Of a stretch of 64,000 nucleotides of DNA, positions 42,134 through 50,662 are shown one piece after another; position 1 is the first letter of the stretch; each line of letters opens with the position of its first letter. The stretch covers positions 1,736,001 to 1,800,000 of the forward strand of contig CAXXHC010000003.1 of the NCBI GenBank assembly GCA_963663525.2, given 5' to 3'. The notes beneath the pieces are model-generated. The model was not told where the DNA came from, searched no databases, and worked only from the letters and a program-made list of their open reading frames with translations. The position numbers and the translations under genes are program-made. This DNA is from G963663525 sp963663525. Lineage in GTDB: Bacteria; Myxococcota_A; SURF-8; G963663525.

Positions 42134-42877
42134 TCAGAACAGAGCCAGCATCACCTTGGTGAGAATGAAGTCCGCGACGAGCACGCTTACGGAACTGATG
42201 ACCACCGTTCGTGTGGTGGCCAGCCCTACGCCTTCGGTGCCGCCTTCGGTATTGAATCCTTCGTGGCAGGCTACCAGTGAAATGATGAATCCGAATACCG
42301 CCGCCTTGAAAAGGCCGGAAGTGAAGTCGTTAATCATGATCGTTTCCACGACCGTGCGGTAGAAGAACTCCAGCGAAATGTCGAATTCCGCTTGGGAAAT
42401 CAGTCCTCCGCCGAAGATGCCGATGACGTCCGCCAGCGCGGTGAGCAGCGGCATAATCAGCGTGGCGGCGACGACGCGGGGCACGACCAGTTTCGCGATC
42501 GGGTCTGCGCCCAGGCAGCGGATGGCGTCGATCTGCTCGGTGACTTTCATCGAGCCCAACTCGGCGGTGATACCCGCGCCGATGCGTCCGCCGACCATCA
42601 GGGCGGTCAGCACGGGGCCGAGTTCGCGCAGAATCGCCAGCGACACCACTTTTCCCACGTATCGGGTCGCTCCGAAGCGCTCCATGTTGTAGCCGAACTG
42701 GATCGTCATCACCAGTCCCGCGAACACGGCGGTGAGCAGAGCCACGGACAGGGAAAGAATGCCCAACTGCCGGATTTGATAGGTGGTTTCCAGCCATTCG
42801 AAGCGGGTGAATACGCGGCGGATGCTGGCGATGCCCATCATTCCCACGCTACCCAGCTTGAGAATGAAACGCTCCAT
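42134..42877 (-). CDS. mlaE: MlaE-family ABC transporter permease
   Basis: The inner-membrane permease of an MCE/Mla-type phospholipid transporter. It has 247 residues from ATG 42877. A GTG at 42901, with GGGGGAG 6 bases upstream and 2 bp after the neighbouring stop, could add eight residues. The signature GRIGAGITAELGSMKVTEQI and DAIRCLGADPIAKLVVPRVV is clear, and five or six hydrophobic helices follow. The usual partners, an ATPase (MlaF) and an MCE substrate-binding protein (MlaD), are not adjacent: udp lies downstream and a lipoprotein gene upstream. It may work with partners encoded elsewhere. Confidence 0.92.
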   Translation of the reverse strand: MERFILKLGSVGMMGIASIRRVFTRFEWLETTYQIRQLGILSLSVALLTAVFAGLVMTIQFGYNMERFGATRYVGKVVSLAILRELGPVLTALMVGGRIGAGITAELGSMKVTEQIDAIRCLGADPIAKLVVPRVVAATLIMPLLTALADVIGIFGGGLISQAEFDISLEFFYRTVVETIMINDFTSGLFKAAVFGFIISLVACHEGFNTEGGTEGVGLATTRTVVISSVSVLVADFILTKVMLALF

Positions 42878-42903
42878 GATTCCAGAGGTTGCGACAGCCA
42901 CGG

Positions 42904-43458
42904 TCAACGCTCCCCCGTGCGCAGCACGGCAAATTGGCGGGCCAGTTCGTGCAGTTGAGGCAGTCCCTCGTCGAAAGTGGCGGGTGGTGCATGGTAGATC
43001 AGATCGAAGGTGCAATAGTCCTTGACCAGCACGTAAGCCGCAACTTTGATCGGCACCCCGTCCAGAAAGCCTTCCACGACGATGTACAGCGCTTCGCGGC
43101 CATCGACCATGCGCTGTTCCCAGATGAGGTTCCGGCGTTCCTCGATGCCGATGACCAGATGGTTGGCCATGGCTTTGAGCGGCAGGTCTTCGTATTCCTT
43201 GCAGGTGGAGTTGATCGCGATGGCCGCCCCCAGCGATTCGTTCCAGAAGGCAAGGTCGTTGTCTTCCATGTCCGGTGCTTCGCGCCAGCCTTCGCCCAGT
43301 TCTCCCAACTCGTACTGGGTCTGCATGGAGGTATATACGCCTTGCTTGTACTGCGCCTGTCTTTCCTGGCAGGAACTCGCCGCGAGCAGCAGAAGCAGCG
43401 AAAGTCCCAGTGCGCAACAGAGCCACAGCCTGCGGCGACGTGTATGTTTTTCAGTCAT
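42904..43458 (-). CDS. predicted lipoprotein upstream of mlaE
   Basis: A 184-residue protein from ATG 43458. The frame is open to 43587, where it would overlap the FtsB-like gene; ATG 43485 is another choice. A basic N-terminus (TEKHTRRRRLW) and hydrophobic stretch end in LLLAASSC, a good lipobox. The mature part (about 150 residues) has no recognised family. It contains WREAPDMEDNDLAFWNES and a C-terminal VKDYCTFDLIYHAPP. The stop lies 2-26 bp before the mlaE start, so the two genes are surely co-transcribed, and the protein may act in the same envelope lipid pathway. That role is inferred from position only. Confidence 0.78.
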   Translation of the reverse strand: MTEKHTRRRRLWLCCALGLSLLLLLAASSCQERQAQYKQGVYTSMQTQYELGELGEGWREAPDMEDNDLAFWNESLGAAIAINSTCKEYEDLPLKAMANHLVIGIEERRNLIWEQRMVDGREALYIVVEGFLDGVPIKVAAYVLVKDYCTFDLIYHAPPATFDEGLPQLHELARQFAVLRTGER

Positions 43459-43495
43459 TTCAAGCACTTCGTTCTTAAAATTCATGATGTAACCA

Positions 43496-43843
43496 TCATT
43501 CGAAAAGGAGCGAAGGCTCCGCGGAACGACCCTCAGGCGATGTTTCATCGGGTAGGAGAAGGTCGAATGCTTCCTCGTCCTGCTCAATCATGTTGAAATA
43601 GTCCCTGGCCAATTGCTTGACGTACTCCGGGTCTTGTTGAATCCGACGTTTTTCGCGTTCCCAATATTGCTTGTTCTCCTCCACGCTTTCGACACGCCCG
43701 GCCATCGTCGCGTGGCTTTCGCGAAGCTTGAGCAATTCGTGGAAGCCGTCCGAGGCATCCCGCATAATGGCCATGGCCAAAAGCACGATTCCCACAACGA
43801 CTGCTTGCCTGAGTTTTTGCTTAATTGCGTTCATACGACCCAT
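43496..43843 (-). CDS. FtsB/DivIC-like septum formation initiator
   Basis: A 115-residue bitopic protein from ATG 43843 (ATG 43834 is also possible). A short cytoplasmic end, one membrane helix (about residues 13-30, VVVGIVLLAMAI), a coiled coil rich in Glu and Arg (about 33-75), and the C-terminal motif DPEYVKQLARDYFNMIEQDE match the DivIC/FtsB family. This family joins FtsL and FtsQ in the division complex. Size agrees with the family. The gene precedes the lipoprotein-mlaE pair on the same strand, 37 bp away. The usual neighbour eno is not seen. Confidence 0.82.
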   Translation of the reverse strand: MGRMNAIKQKLRQAVVVGIVLLAMAIMRDASDGFHELLKLRESHATMAGRVESVEENKQYWEREKRRIQQDPEYVKQLARDYFNMIEQDEEAFDLLLPDETSPEGRSAEPSLLFE

Positions 43844-43922
43844 GGAAACCGTTCGTATCCTCTTGAAATCAGTACGTATTATACCAAATGCGAATGCAAT
43901 TGAAAATATTATAATTGAAATA

Positions 43923-43948
43923 GGATCGTTTCCCACAGGGAAACATCC
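43923..43948 (-). terminator. probable terminator downstream of the transglutaminase-like gene
   Basis: Hairpin GTTTCCC-ACA-GGGAAAC, lengthened by GGAT/ATCC across a single bulged base. On the minus strand an AT-rich run (TATTTCAATTATAATT) follows rather than a pure T-run, so strength is uncertain. It lies about 107 bp past the stop at 44055. Confidence 0.5.
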
Positions 43949-44054
43949 GGAAAAACGCCCTTCGAAGGAAGAACAACCTTTCGATATCACAGGGGATTTT
44001 ACAGATTACGCCTTGGTCGTTTTGGAGACGGTCAAACCCGTGCTCGAAAACGGG

Positions 44055-47021
44055 TCACATGGGACGATTTCTCACCCGCCGTAGTAAAAGCATCGTGAAA
44101 AAGATTCCCGCGAGCACCCAGAAACTCCCCAGAGCCGCGACGCGACATCCGCTGGACGAACCGCCTTTTTCCTCGTCGTTTCCGTCGCCGGAAATGTTCT
44201 CGTCCTGCTCGGTACTTTCCACGATTTCGGACCCTTCCTCCTCCAACGCTTCCGGCGCATCTTCGTCGCCATCGGCGGGAGGCTGGGCGAGGTTCTCGAA
44301 GTCCAGCGCGAGCACGAGTTCGGTGCCGTAGTGTTCCCGGTTGGCGACCGCCAGCAGAAGTTCCTTTTGTGCGGCGTCGCTTTCTCCGACCTCGACGAGC
44401 TCGTCCTCGGTGAGGGTGGCGAAGGCTTCCACCGCTTCGCCGTCCGCGAACCGTGCGGCGTCGCCCACGTCGATCAACGCTGCTTGAAAGCCGGTTTCGG
44501 AGCGTTTTTCCTCTTCCACGGCGTCGTACACGGTGTCTCCGGTGTTGGCGTTGATTCCCTGCACCCAGGCGTCTTCGAGGGTCAGTTTAAGAGCGAAGGC
44601 CGGGGCGTCATCGTCTTTGCGTGTCTGTGGAGAGGTGAAGCCGGGATCGTTTTGTGAAGTGTCGAACTGGTGTTCCAGGGTGAAGGTTTCGCCGTCGAGC
44701 CCTTCATCCGCGCTGATGACGAGGCCCACCTGATTGTCTTCCGCCGGATAGTTGCCCACGGCGGATTCGAAACGAAGGTAGAAATTGCGGTTGTTGCCCA
44801 ACTCGGTCACGTAACGACCGTCGATGTCGGTGGTCCCCCACTGGCCGATGGTCAGCGAGTTCGGATCTCCCCAAGCCTCCGTCGCCACCAGCACGAATGC
44901 GCCGTCCACCGGTTCGCCGTCGGCGTCGGTCAGGGTGACTTCGAGCGTGACTTTCCCCGAAAAATCTCCGATCACCGAGCGTGTCACGCCGTCGCCGCGC
45001 GTCCCGACGATGCACCCGCAGTTTTTGCCGCCGCCACCGGTGTCGGTGTCGTAGGCGATGGTGTTGGAATCGATGCGAGTGGGACCGTCGCTCCAGTCCA
45101 CCTGGTAGGGATGCCAGCCGTCGAGCAGGTAAAACGTGTTCCACACGTGGTCGTCGGTGGAGTTGTGTACACTTAGGTTGGGTAAGAGCGCAGTACGTAG
45201 CGCCGCGCCCATCATGTCCTGCAATTCCCCGCAGTTTCCGTAATGATTGTTCGAAATCCTCACGGGCTGCGTTGCGCGTTCCAGCGGAGAAACCAGCAAT
45301 GACGCCTCGGAAATGTTGTACAGCATGTTCTGTGTGGTCCACCAGCCGATCTTGTCCAGCACGAAGGTATCGGGATCGAACGCGCGGTTGCCGCTCAGTC
45401 CCGGATATGCCACAGCGTCCCAGACGATCGTCGAGCCCGCCAGTGTGTCCGGCAGGGAAGGGTAGCCACCTTCCGTAAGCGAAGAATTCCCCGGCCATTC
45501 CGCATAAAAACCGCCGGGCATTCGCAAACCGACCCAGCGGTCGGCTTCCTCGGTCACCGCGCCGAGCATCAGCAGGCAGGCGCCGCGACGCACGGCGAGT
45601 TCCAGTTTACGCCCCACGCTGACGGCGTTTTCCCAGTCGTCGGCGTTGTCTTCGTCGTAGTCGGCAATGGCTTGATAAAAAGCGCGGTCCTGGGCTTCGG
45701 CAAGGATGATTTTGTCGTATTCGGCGGCATTGAGCGCCGCCACGAGACCCGCCGTGCCGACGACATCCACCTGGGCGGCCTGGCCGTCCAGCAGGGTTTG
45801 AATGGGGGTTTCGCCGTAGGAATCGCGGTTTTTGACGATCAGATACGTGGCGTTCGTCTGAAGTGTGCGGTTGTTGTTGGCGCTCAGAAGCAGGTTTTCG
45901 AGCAGCGCCGTGTCGCCATCGACCGCCATTTTCGTTGCCGGAACCACCGTTGCGAGGATGCTTCCGTCCGGGTGGGGAGAGGTCGAATTGTTGCCGTAGA
46001 CGAACTCCGTCACGGCGGGAAGCTCGTCTTGATCGCGGCTGGCGAGCACCACCGGGCCGATTTCGAAATCTACGAGCGCCGCCTCGACCTGCACGCCCGA
46101 AAACGCCGTGCCGTGCAGTTCGTTGGGTTCGAGCATCGACCGGTGAACGGTGTGGGAAACCGGTGGTTCGTTGGCGGGATGCGAGAAGTAGTCCCGCCAG
46201 AATACCCCGTTGGGTTTGGGTCCGAAACGGCCCGATTTCGGCGTTGCCCAGCGGAAGCGTTCCCAGTCGAGTTTCGGATGCACGACGAACCAGTAATAGT
46301 ATTCCGGGGGCAACTCCCATTCGGTGGGTTGGCCGTCCACTTCCAGGCGATAGCGGACGGTGGTTTGTCCCGTTTCCTCGTCTTCGACCAACTCGGCGTA
46401 GGAGATGTTCTGAGCCATGTCGTAGATATCACGGGCGTTTTCGGCGATGACTTCGGAATACAGTTCTTCGTTGGACAGGTCTTCCGGCGAGGAGTGGGCA
46501 AGCACGAAGGCCATCTCGTCGAGCAGCCGATCATCGGTTTCCTGTGTCAGACGATAGACCATGCGGTCCCGCTGATCTTCGGGCAGTCGCAAAAGCGATG
46601 CTGCCAAAGCGGGTTCGAGCCAGTCCGGGATGCGCGCGTCCAGGCCGTCTTCGAAACGGAAAATCTGCAACGCCTGGGGGGCGTTTTCATCGCTCGACTC
46701 GAACGTCACCGCCCCGGAAACGGGATCGATGCTCGCCACGCCGCGTACTCCGGGTGGAACACGCAAGTATGCGGTTTCACTTCCGTTTGCCGCTTTCGTG
46801 TGCCTGCGCATGGGGAAAGGTCGCACCAGGGGTTTCGGAGACGTTGCCGGGCGAAGGCTCTTTTTCACCGGGAGAAAAGGCACCGTCTTGCTTCGTTCGA
46901 TCGTGGGAAAATGTTGCGTGCTCTGCCGGAGATCTTCCCCGGTGGTGTCTTCCGCGAATGCGAATGCAGCCAGTCCCATCCACGCGAATGTCGCCGCCAA
47001 TACAAACCCCTCTAAACGCAT
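44055..47021 (-). CDS. secreted transglutaminase-like protein with MYXO-CTERM-like anchor
   Basis: A 988-residue protein from ATG 47021, which has AAGGAGGT at 7-base spacing; the frame extends 9 codons further without one. A signal peptide (VLAATFAWMGLAAFAFAE) starts it. Around residues 590-645 lies a Cys-His-Asp set typical of the transglutaminase fold: NNHYGNCGELQ (Cys about 596), STDDHVWN (His about 626) and YQVDWSDG (Asp about 641). A beta-sandwich region (VTLEVTLTDADGEPVDGAFV) follows. The end is an acidic linker, SSSGC, a membrane helix and RRVRNRPM, like a MYXO-CTERM or similar sorting tail. Such enzymes can be proteases, amidases or crosslinkers; which one applies is not known. The product is probably surface-displayed. 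Confidence 0.78.
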   Translation of the reverse strand: MRLEGFVLAATFAWMGLAAFAFAEDTTGEDLRQSTQHFPTIERSKTVPFLPVKKSLRPATSPKPLVRPFPMRRHTKAANGSETAYLRVPPGVRGVASIDPVSGAVTFESSDENAPQALQIFRFEDGLDARIPDWLEPALAASLLRLPEDQRDRMVYRLTQETDDRLLDEMAFVLAHSSPEDLSNEELYSEVIAENARDIYDMAQNISYAELVEDEETGQTTVRYRLEVDGQPTEWELPPEYYYWFVVHPKLDWERFRWATPKSGRFGPKPNGVFWRDYFSHPANEPPVSHTVHRSMLEPNELHGTAFSGVQVEAALVDFEIGPVVLASRDQDELPAVTEFVYGNNSTSPHPDGSILATVVPATKMAVDGDTALLENLLLSANNNRTLQTNATYLIVKNRDSYGETPIQTLLDGQAAQVDVVGTAGLVAALNAAEYDKIILAEAQDRAFYQAIADYDEDNADDWENAVSVGRKLELAVRRGACLLMLGAVTEEADRWVGLRMPGGFYAEWPGNSSLTEGGYPSLPDTLAGSTIVWDAVAYPGLSGNRAFDPDTFVLDKIGWWTTQNMLYNISEASLLVSPLERATQPVRISNNHYGNCGELQDMMGAALRTALLPNLSVHNSTDDHVWNTFYLLDGWHPYQVDWSDGPTRIDSNTIAYDTDTGGGGKNCGCIVGTRGDGVTRSVIGDFSGKVTLEVTLTDADGEPVDGAFVLVATEAWGDPNSLTIGQWGTTDIDGRYVTELGNNRNFYLRFESAVGNYPAEDNQVGLVISADEGLDGETFTLEHQFDTSQNDPGFTSPQTRKDDDAPAFALKLTLEDAWVQGINANTGDTVYDAVEEEKRSETGFQAALIDVGDAARFADGEAVEAFATLTEDELVEVGESDAAQKELLLAVANREHYGTELVLALDFENLAQPPADGDEDAPEALEEEGSEIVESTEQDENISGDGNDEEKGGSSSGCRVAALGSFWVLAGIFFTMLLLRRVRNRPM

Positions 47022-47067
47022 GGTCGAACCTCCTTCGAATTCAAACAAAAGCCTGAATTCACGGTAG

Positions 47068-47090
47068 GTCGGGCTAATTTTTAGCCCGAC
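47068..47090. repeat. short palindrome related to the GTCGGGTGA family
   Basis: GTCGGGCTAA and TTAGCCCGAC pair over 10 bp around TTT. The arm begins with the GTCGGG of the copies at 87-150. No T-run follows on the minus strand. It lies between the transglutaminase-like gene and the acidic-stalk lipoprotein gene. Confidence 0.5.
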
Positions 47091-47126
47091 ATTTCTTTCT
47101 TATCGTGCTTCTCGGTTATTTGTTGA

Positions 47127-47147
47127 TCGGGTGAATTCTCTACCCGA
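47127..47147. repeat. partial copy of the GTCGGGTGA palindrome
   Basis: TCGGGT and ACCCGA (6 bp) around a 9-base loop; TCGGGTGA equals the arm of the copies near the left edge. It lies 37 bp from the palindrome at 47068-47090, a paired arrangement like that of 87-107 and 131-150. Confidence 0.4.
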
Positions 47148-47203
47148 CATACCCGATTTCGTTGTCTACTTCGGAATTCAATTTCCTTTCTGACATCATG
47201 CAC

Positions 47204-48721
47204 TTACCGCGCCTCCCAGTCTTCGGGCAGACACAGTTGCGCCACGTTTTGAATATAGACCAGGCACAGGGTGCCGTCCGGGCAGGAACCCTGCGTGCCC
47301 GGAAGATCGAAGCAGCGCATCGTGCACATGTCGGCCACGCAGTAATGCACGCCTCCCGCACAGTCGGTTTCGTCGTGGCAGAAATCCCCGAACGCTCCCG
47401 GCGAATGCTGCGGGCGGCAGATCCCTGAATCGCAATAGCCGCATTGACCGCAGACCTCGTTCGCCGTGCAGGGATAGCTGCACAGCCACCAGTTGTCCCG
47501 GCTTTTGTCGCAGGCGAATTCCGCCGCGCAGTCGTCGTCCTCGTTGCATGTTTCCCCGAAACCGCGATTGCCGCCCCAGACGACGGACTGGGCCGCATCG
47601 TTCGGCCTGCAAACTTGTCCCAGCGGGTCTTCGGTGGCGCAACTCCAGCCCTCCGGGCAGGAAACGCCGTCGCAAAACTGCGAGCAGAACCGGATCGTTT
47701 CACCTTCCAACTCCCCGGAAAGACAGGCATTTTGTTCGCAATCGGCACCGCTGTTGCAAACGTTTCCAGCCGCTTGCGCCACCCGTGTTACGTCGCAGCT
47801 TCCGTTTTCGCCCAGCAGAAAATCGAGACCGTCGAAGTGGTTATAAATCGGGTTGTTGGGATCGACGTACACCGAATCCTCGCCCTCGGTCGCCGAATTG
47901 CCGAGGAAACGACCCGTGACGTCGGGAGAGTCCCGCAGGCGGGCGTGAATCCAATACCGACCGCGTGGCATGGAGAAGTTATAGGATAGAAACTCGGCGT
48001 CGTCTGCCGGACCGAGGGTTAGCACAGGGCCGACCGTCTCGCGGGCCGTATCATCCAGGAAAACCTCAATCATTTCCTGACGATGCCACGGGAACAGGTA
48101 GATGTCGCCTTCGATCGTTGCCTTTGGAATATCTTCCTCGATCTCCGGTTCGGGTTCAAGCTCCGGTTCGAGTTCTGGTTCCAATTCGGGTTCTGGATCG
48201 GGGTCCGGTTCCAGTTCCGACTCCCATTCCGGCTCGGGATCGAGTTCTGCCGGAACGTCCTCCTCAAGTTCCTGAATTTCCTCGATTTCGGGTTCTGGAT
48301 CGGGGTCCGGATCGGCGTCCCATTCGGGTTCCTCTTCGATCTCGGTTTCCGTGGGAATTTCTTCTTCGTCGAACTCGATTTCAGCGGCAAATTCTTCGAG
48401 TTCCGGCTCGGAGCCATCGATTTCCGAAGCGAATTCCTCTTCGTCCGCTTCCTCGCCGTTATCTTCATCCGCCGGGGTCACGTTGTCGGGCACACACTGA
48501 TTCAGCAGGGAACTCCAATGGGTGCCATCACTGCATTCGGGCGGGGCTTCGTCGAAAACTTCCGCTTCGGCGTCGCAGTCGCCTCCCGTGCAAGAAGAGC
48601 TGCCGCCGGAATCGTCGCCGAATAAGCCACAGGCCGTGACTCCTGCCATGGAAATACACAGCAGCAGCACCCTAAAAAACACGTAAGATCGACGCATGGA
48701 AAACGATGCAACGCGGGTCAT
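47204..48721 (-). CDS. lipoprotein with acidic Pro/Glu stalk and Cys-rich C-terminus
   Basis: A 505-residue protein from ATG 48721, preceded by GAGGTG. The signal peptide ends in GVTAC, a lipobox. Residues about 40-65 hold CSDGTHWSSLLNQC. Residues about 70-190 form a low-complexity stalk of Glu, Asp and Pro (EPELEPELEPELEPEPEIEE). A beta-rich domain (about 190-290, starting IEGDIYLFPW) follows, then a Cys-rich region (CDVTRVAQAAGNVCNSGADC; CSQFCDGVSCPEGWSC) with EGF- or disulfide-knot-like spacing to the end. No enzyme motif was seen. It is likely a surface lipoprotein held off the membrane by the stalk. The double Lcl_C gene lies 142 bp upstream. Confidence 0.82.
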   Translation of the reverse strand: MTRVASFSMRRSYVFFRVLLLCISMAGVTACGLFGDDSGGSSSCTGGDCDAEAEVFDEAPPECSDGTHWSSLLNQCVPDNVTPADEDNGEEADEEEFASEIDGSEPELEEFAAEIEFDEEEIPTETEIEEEPEWDADPDPDPEPEIEEIQELEEDVPAELDPEPEWESELEPDPDPEPELEPELEPELEPEPEIEEDIPKATIEGDIYLFPWHRQEMIEVFLDDTARETVGPVLTLGPADDAEFLSYNFSMPRGRYWIHARLRDSPDVTGRFLGNSATEGEDSVYVDPNNPIYNHFDGLDFLLGENGSCDVTRVAQAAGNVCNSGADCEQNACLSGELEGETIRFCSQFCDGVSCPEGWSCATEDPLGQVCRPNDAAQSVVWGGNRGFGETCNEDDDCAAEFACDKSRDNWWLCSYPCTANEVCGQCGYCDSGICRPQHSPGAFGDFCHDETDCAGGVHYCVADMCTMRCFDLPGTQGSCPDGTLCLVYIQNVAQLCLPEDWEAR

Positions 48722-48788
48722 GATACACCTCGCAGGCAAAACTTCCCCCTAGTAGCGGCTCGCCCGGAAAGTGTACCCCGAAACACGC

Positions 48789-48834
48789 GCCCCCGCAACC
48801 ATCGGGTAACGGATCGTTTCCCGGTTACGGGGGC
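48789..48834. other. imperfect hairpin between two lipoprotein genes
   Basis: GCCCCCGCAACC (48789-48800) and GGTTACGGGGGC (48823-48834) pair with one mismatch. A short inner stem CGGG/CCCG lies in the loop. It is 30 bp past the stop of the double Lcl_C gene. There is no T-run, so it may only weakly end transcription or protect the message 3' end. Confidence 0.45.
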
Positions 48835-48863
48835 AAAATGACCTGAAAAACTCTTTTCGATTC

Positions 48864-50429
48864 CTACTCTTGCGGAACGCACAGATTGTCCGTCCCGCAG
48901 ATGAGGGTCCGATCCGGCGGATTCGGGCAATCTTCCGTCGTGTTGCAGGTCGGCACGCAGAATTTTCCGTCCGGTGTGGTCGAGCAGGTGCATCCCAGTT
49001 GCGCGTCCTCCGGGCAGGCACCCGCCGCCTGGCAATCCGCTTCCACGGTGCAGGTTACCGGCCCCGTCGTTTCTGTGTTCTCATTGGTGTCGGGGTCTTC
49101 GTCACCGGGCACAAGGTTGTCCTCGTCGCCTCCGTTGGAGGGATTCTCATCCAAGGTTCCCTGACCCCTCACGCAGCGGACGAAATTGTAAATGCGAATC
49201 GCGTCGCCTTGCGGACCATGGCCGGTGGGATAATCGGTGGGATCGCCGGTTTTTGGGTCGCTTCGCTGGCACCCCGCCCCGTGGACGTCCATCCAGGTGT
49301 CGTTCATGTATCCCAGCGCTCGACCGAACGCGACGTAGGCCGCATTGGTTCCGCCTTGTTGATTGGCATGGGTCGAGGAACTCCAGTACCAGCCGAAATC
49401 GCTTTCTCCGGCTTCGTTGGTGATTCCCGTGGCTTGGAATACAGGGTTGATGGCGGCGGAGTTCGACGTGCCGGGAGAGCGACTGTAATCGACCAGGCTT
49501 TGCAACTCTTTGGCGTTGGGCAGCTTCCAGTCGTCGTACCCGGCCAGTTCCAGCGCTTCGCAATAAGCCAGCGCTTCACTCCAAAGCATCGTGTCTCCGT
49601 TGTCGCTTTGCTGCCACATCAGGCCGGTGGCGGCGTCGGAGATGGTGCCGTCGTCGTTATCGGTGAAGGCGTTCGTCCCGTAATTGCTGCCGCCGCGCAC
49701 GTAAATCACGAAATATCCTTTGCCTCCCTGCGTTGTGGGATAGCACTTGATGCGACCGTCGGCGAAATTCACGCCGAAAAAGCACTCTTCTCCACCCATC
49801 ACCGTTTCGAGGTAGATGTTCGACGTCACCCACTGCGAGTCGATGATGCGGTCGCCGGTTGTGGTGTCGCCGTAGGAAAAGCCGAAAGCGTCGTCGTCGA
49901 TGAACGGCGTCATGTCCGCGCTATACTCTGCGGTCGGATCGACGTCCCGACCGGAAAACAGAATCAGCGAGTACAGTTCCTTGATGGTCGGCACGCGCCA
50001 GTCGTTGTAACCCGCCAAGGAGAAGGAATCCGCCCCGGCGACGGCTTCGGCGTAGGTCATTTTAGCGCCGGGGTCTTGCTGCCACATCAGGCCGGTCACC
50101 TGGTCGGAGACGGTGCCGTCTCCGTTGTCCACGTAGCGCGGTTCGTTTCCTTCGTACTGGGCGTCCTGGCCGAAATACGTCGCTCCCGTAACCGGGCAGG
50201 GGATCGAGTTCTGGGCATCGAAACAAGTGGTTTGACCGGTATCGACAATGGCATAGGGCAAAGAATCCTGATTCGAACCGCTGGGAATCTCGCCATCCAG
50301 CGAGATGTCATAGGAATCGGCGTCTCCTTGCGGATTGTTGTTCTCGGTGTCGGAATCGTCCGAGCAGTGCAGCAATCCGAACGATGTGAGAAACAATACC
50401 AGCGCTGAAATCAATGCATGTCGTTTCAT
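48864..50429 (-). CDS. lipoprotein with two Lcl_C (DUF1566) domains
   Basis: A 521-residue protein. Signal peptide MKRHALISALVLFLTSFGLL ends before Cys22 (LLHC). After a short Asp/Asn-rich linker come two Lcl_C domains, about residues 85-250 and 257-430. Each opens with DNGDGTVSDQVTGLMWQQ or the near-copy DNDDGTISDAATGLMWQQ, and contains the family hallmark YNDWRVPTIKELYSL or YDDWKLPNAKELQSL. A Cys-rich tail (about 455-521; CTVEADCQAAGACPEDAQLGC) ends it. The family is common in envelope proteins of deltaproteobacteria and Legionella and has a C-type-lectin-like fold; its ligand is not known. The RLPTxxEW-type modules in the giant protein may be distant relatives. Confidence 0.88.
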   Translation of the reverse strand: MKRHALISALVLFLTSFGLLHCSDDSDTENNNPQGDADSYDISLDGEIPSGSNQDSLPYAIVDTGQTTCFDAQNSIPCPVTGATYFGQDAQYEGNEPRYVDNGDGTVSDQVTGLMWQQDPGAKMTYAEAVAGADSFSLAGYNDWRVPTIKELYSLILFSGRDVDPTAEYSADMTPFIDDDAFGFSYGDTTTGDRIIDSQWVTSNIYLETVMGGEECFFGVNFADGRIKCYPTTQGGKGYFVIYVRGGSNYGTNAFTDNDDGTISDAATGLMWQQSDNGDTMLWSEALAYCEALELAGYDDWKLPNAKELQSLVDYSRSPGTSNSAAINPVFQATGITNEAGESDFGWYWSSSTHANQQGGTNAAYVAFGRALGYMNDTWMDVHGAGCQRSDPKTGDPTDYPTGHGPQGDAIRIYNFVRCVRGQGTLDENPSNGGDEDNLVPGDEDPDTNENTETTGPVTCTVEADCQAAGACPEDAQLGCTCSTTPDGKFCVPTCNTTEDCPNPPDRTLICGTDNLCVPQE

Positions 50430-50662
50430 AAATCCCCTCTTTTCGTGTTTCAGGATTTCTAGTTAAACAAATAATAGTATAGCGATGGAGTTACTGGACT
50501 CAAGAATAAAATCATTGCATCGCATTATAGCGATTTCTATTTGAATTTGGTGGTAATTGTCCTTGGATCTAAACCTGAGGTATGGATGTCCCCTACACAG
50601 ACACCTCAACCGAGAAACGGAATATGCACCACGGAAATCAGATGCCAATGAGGTAAAATCCC

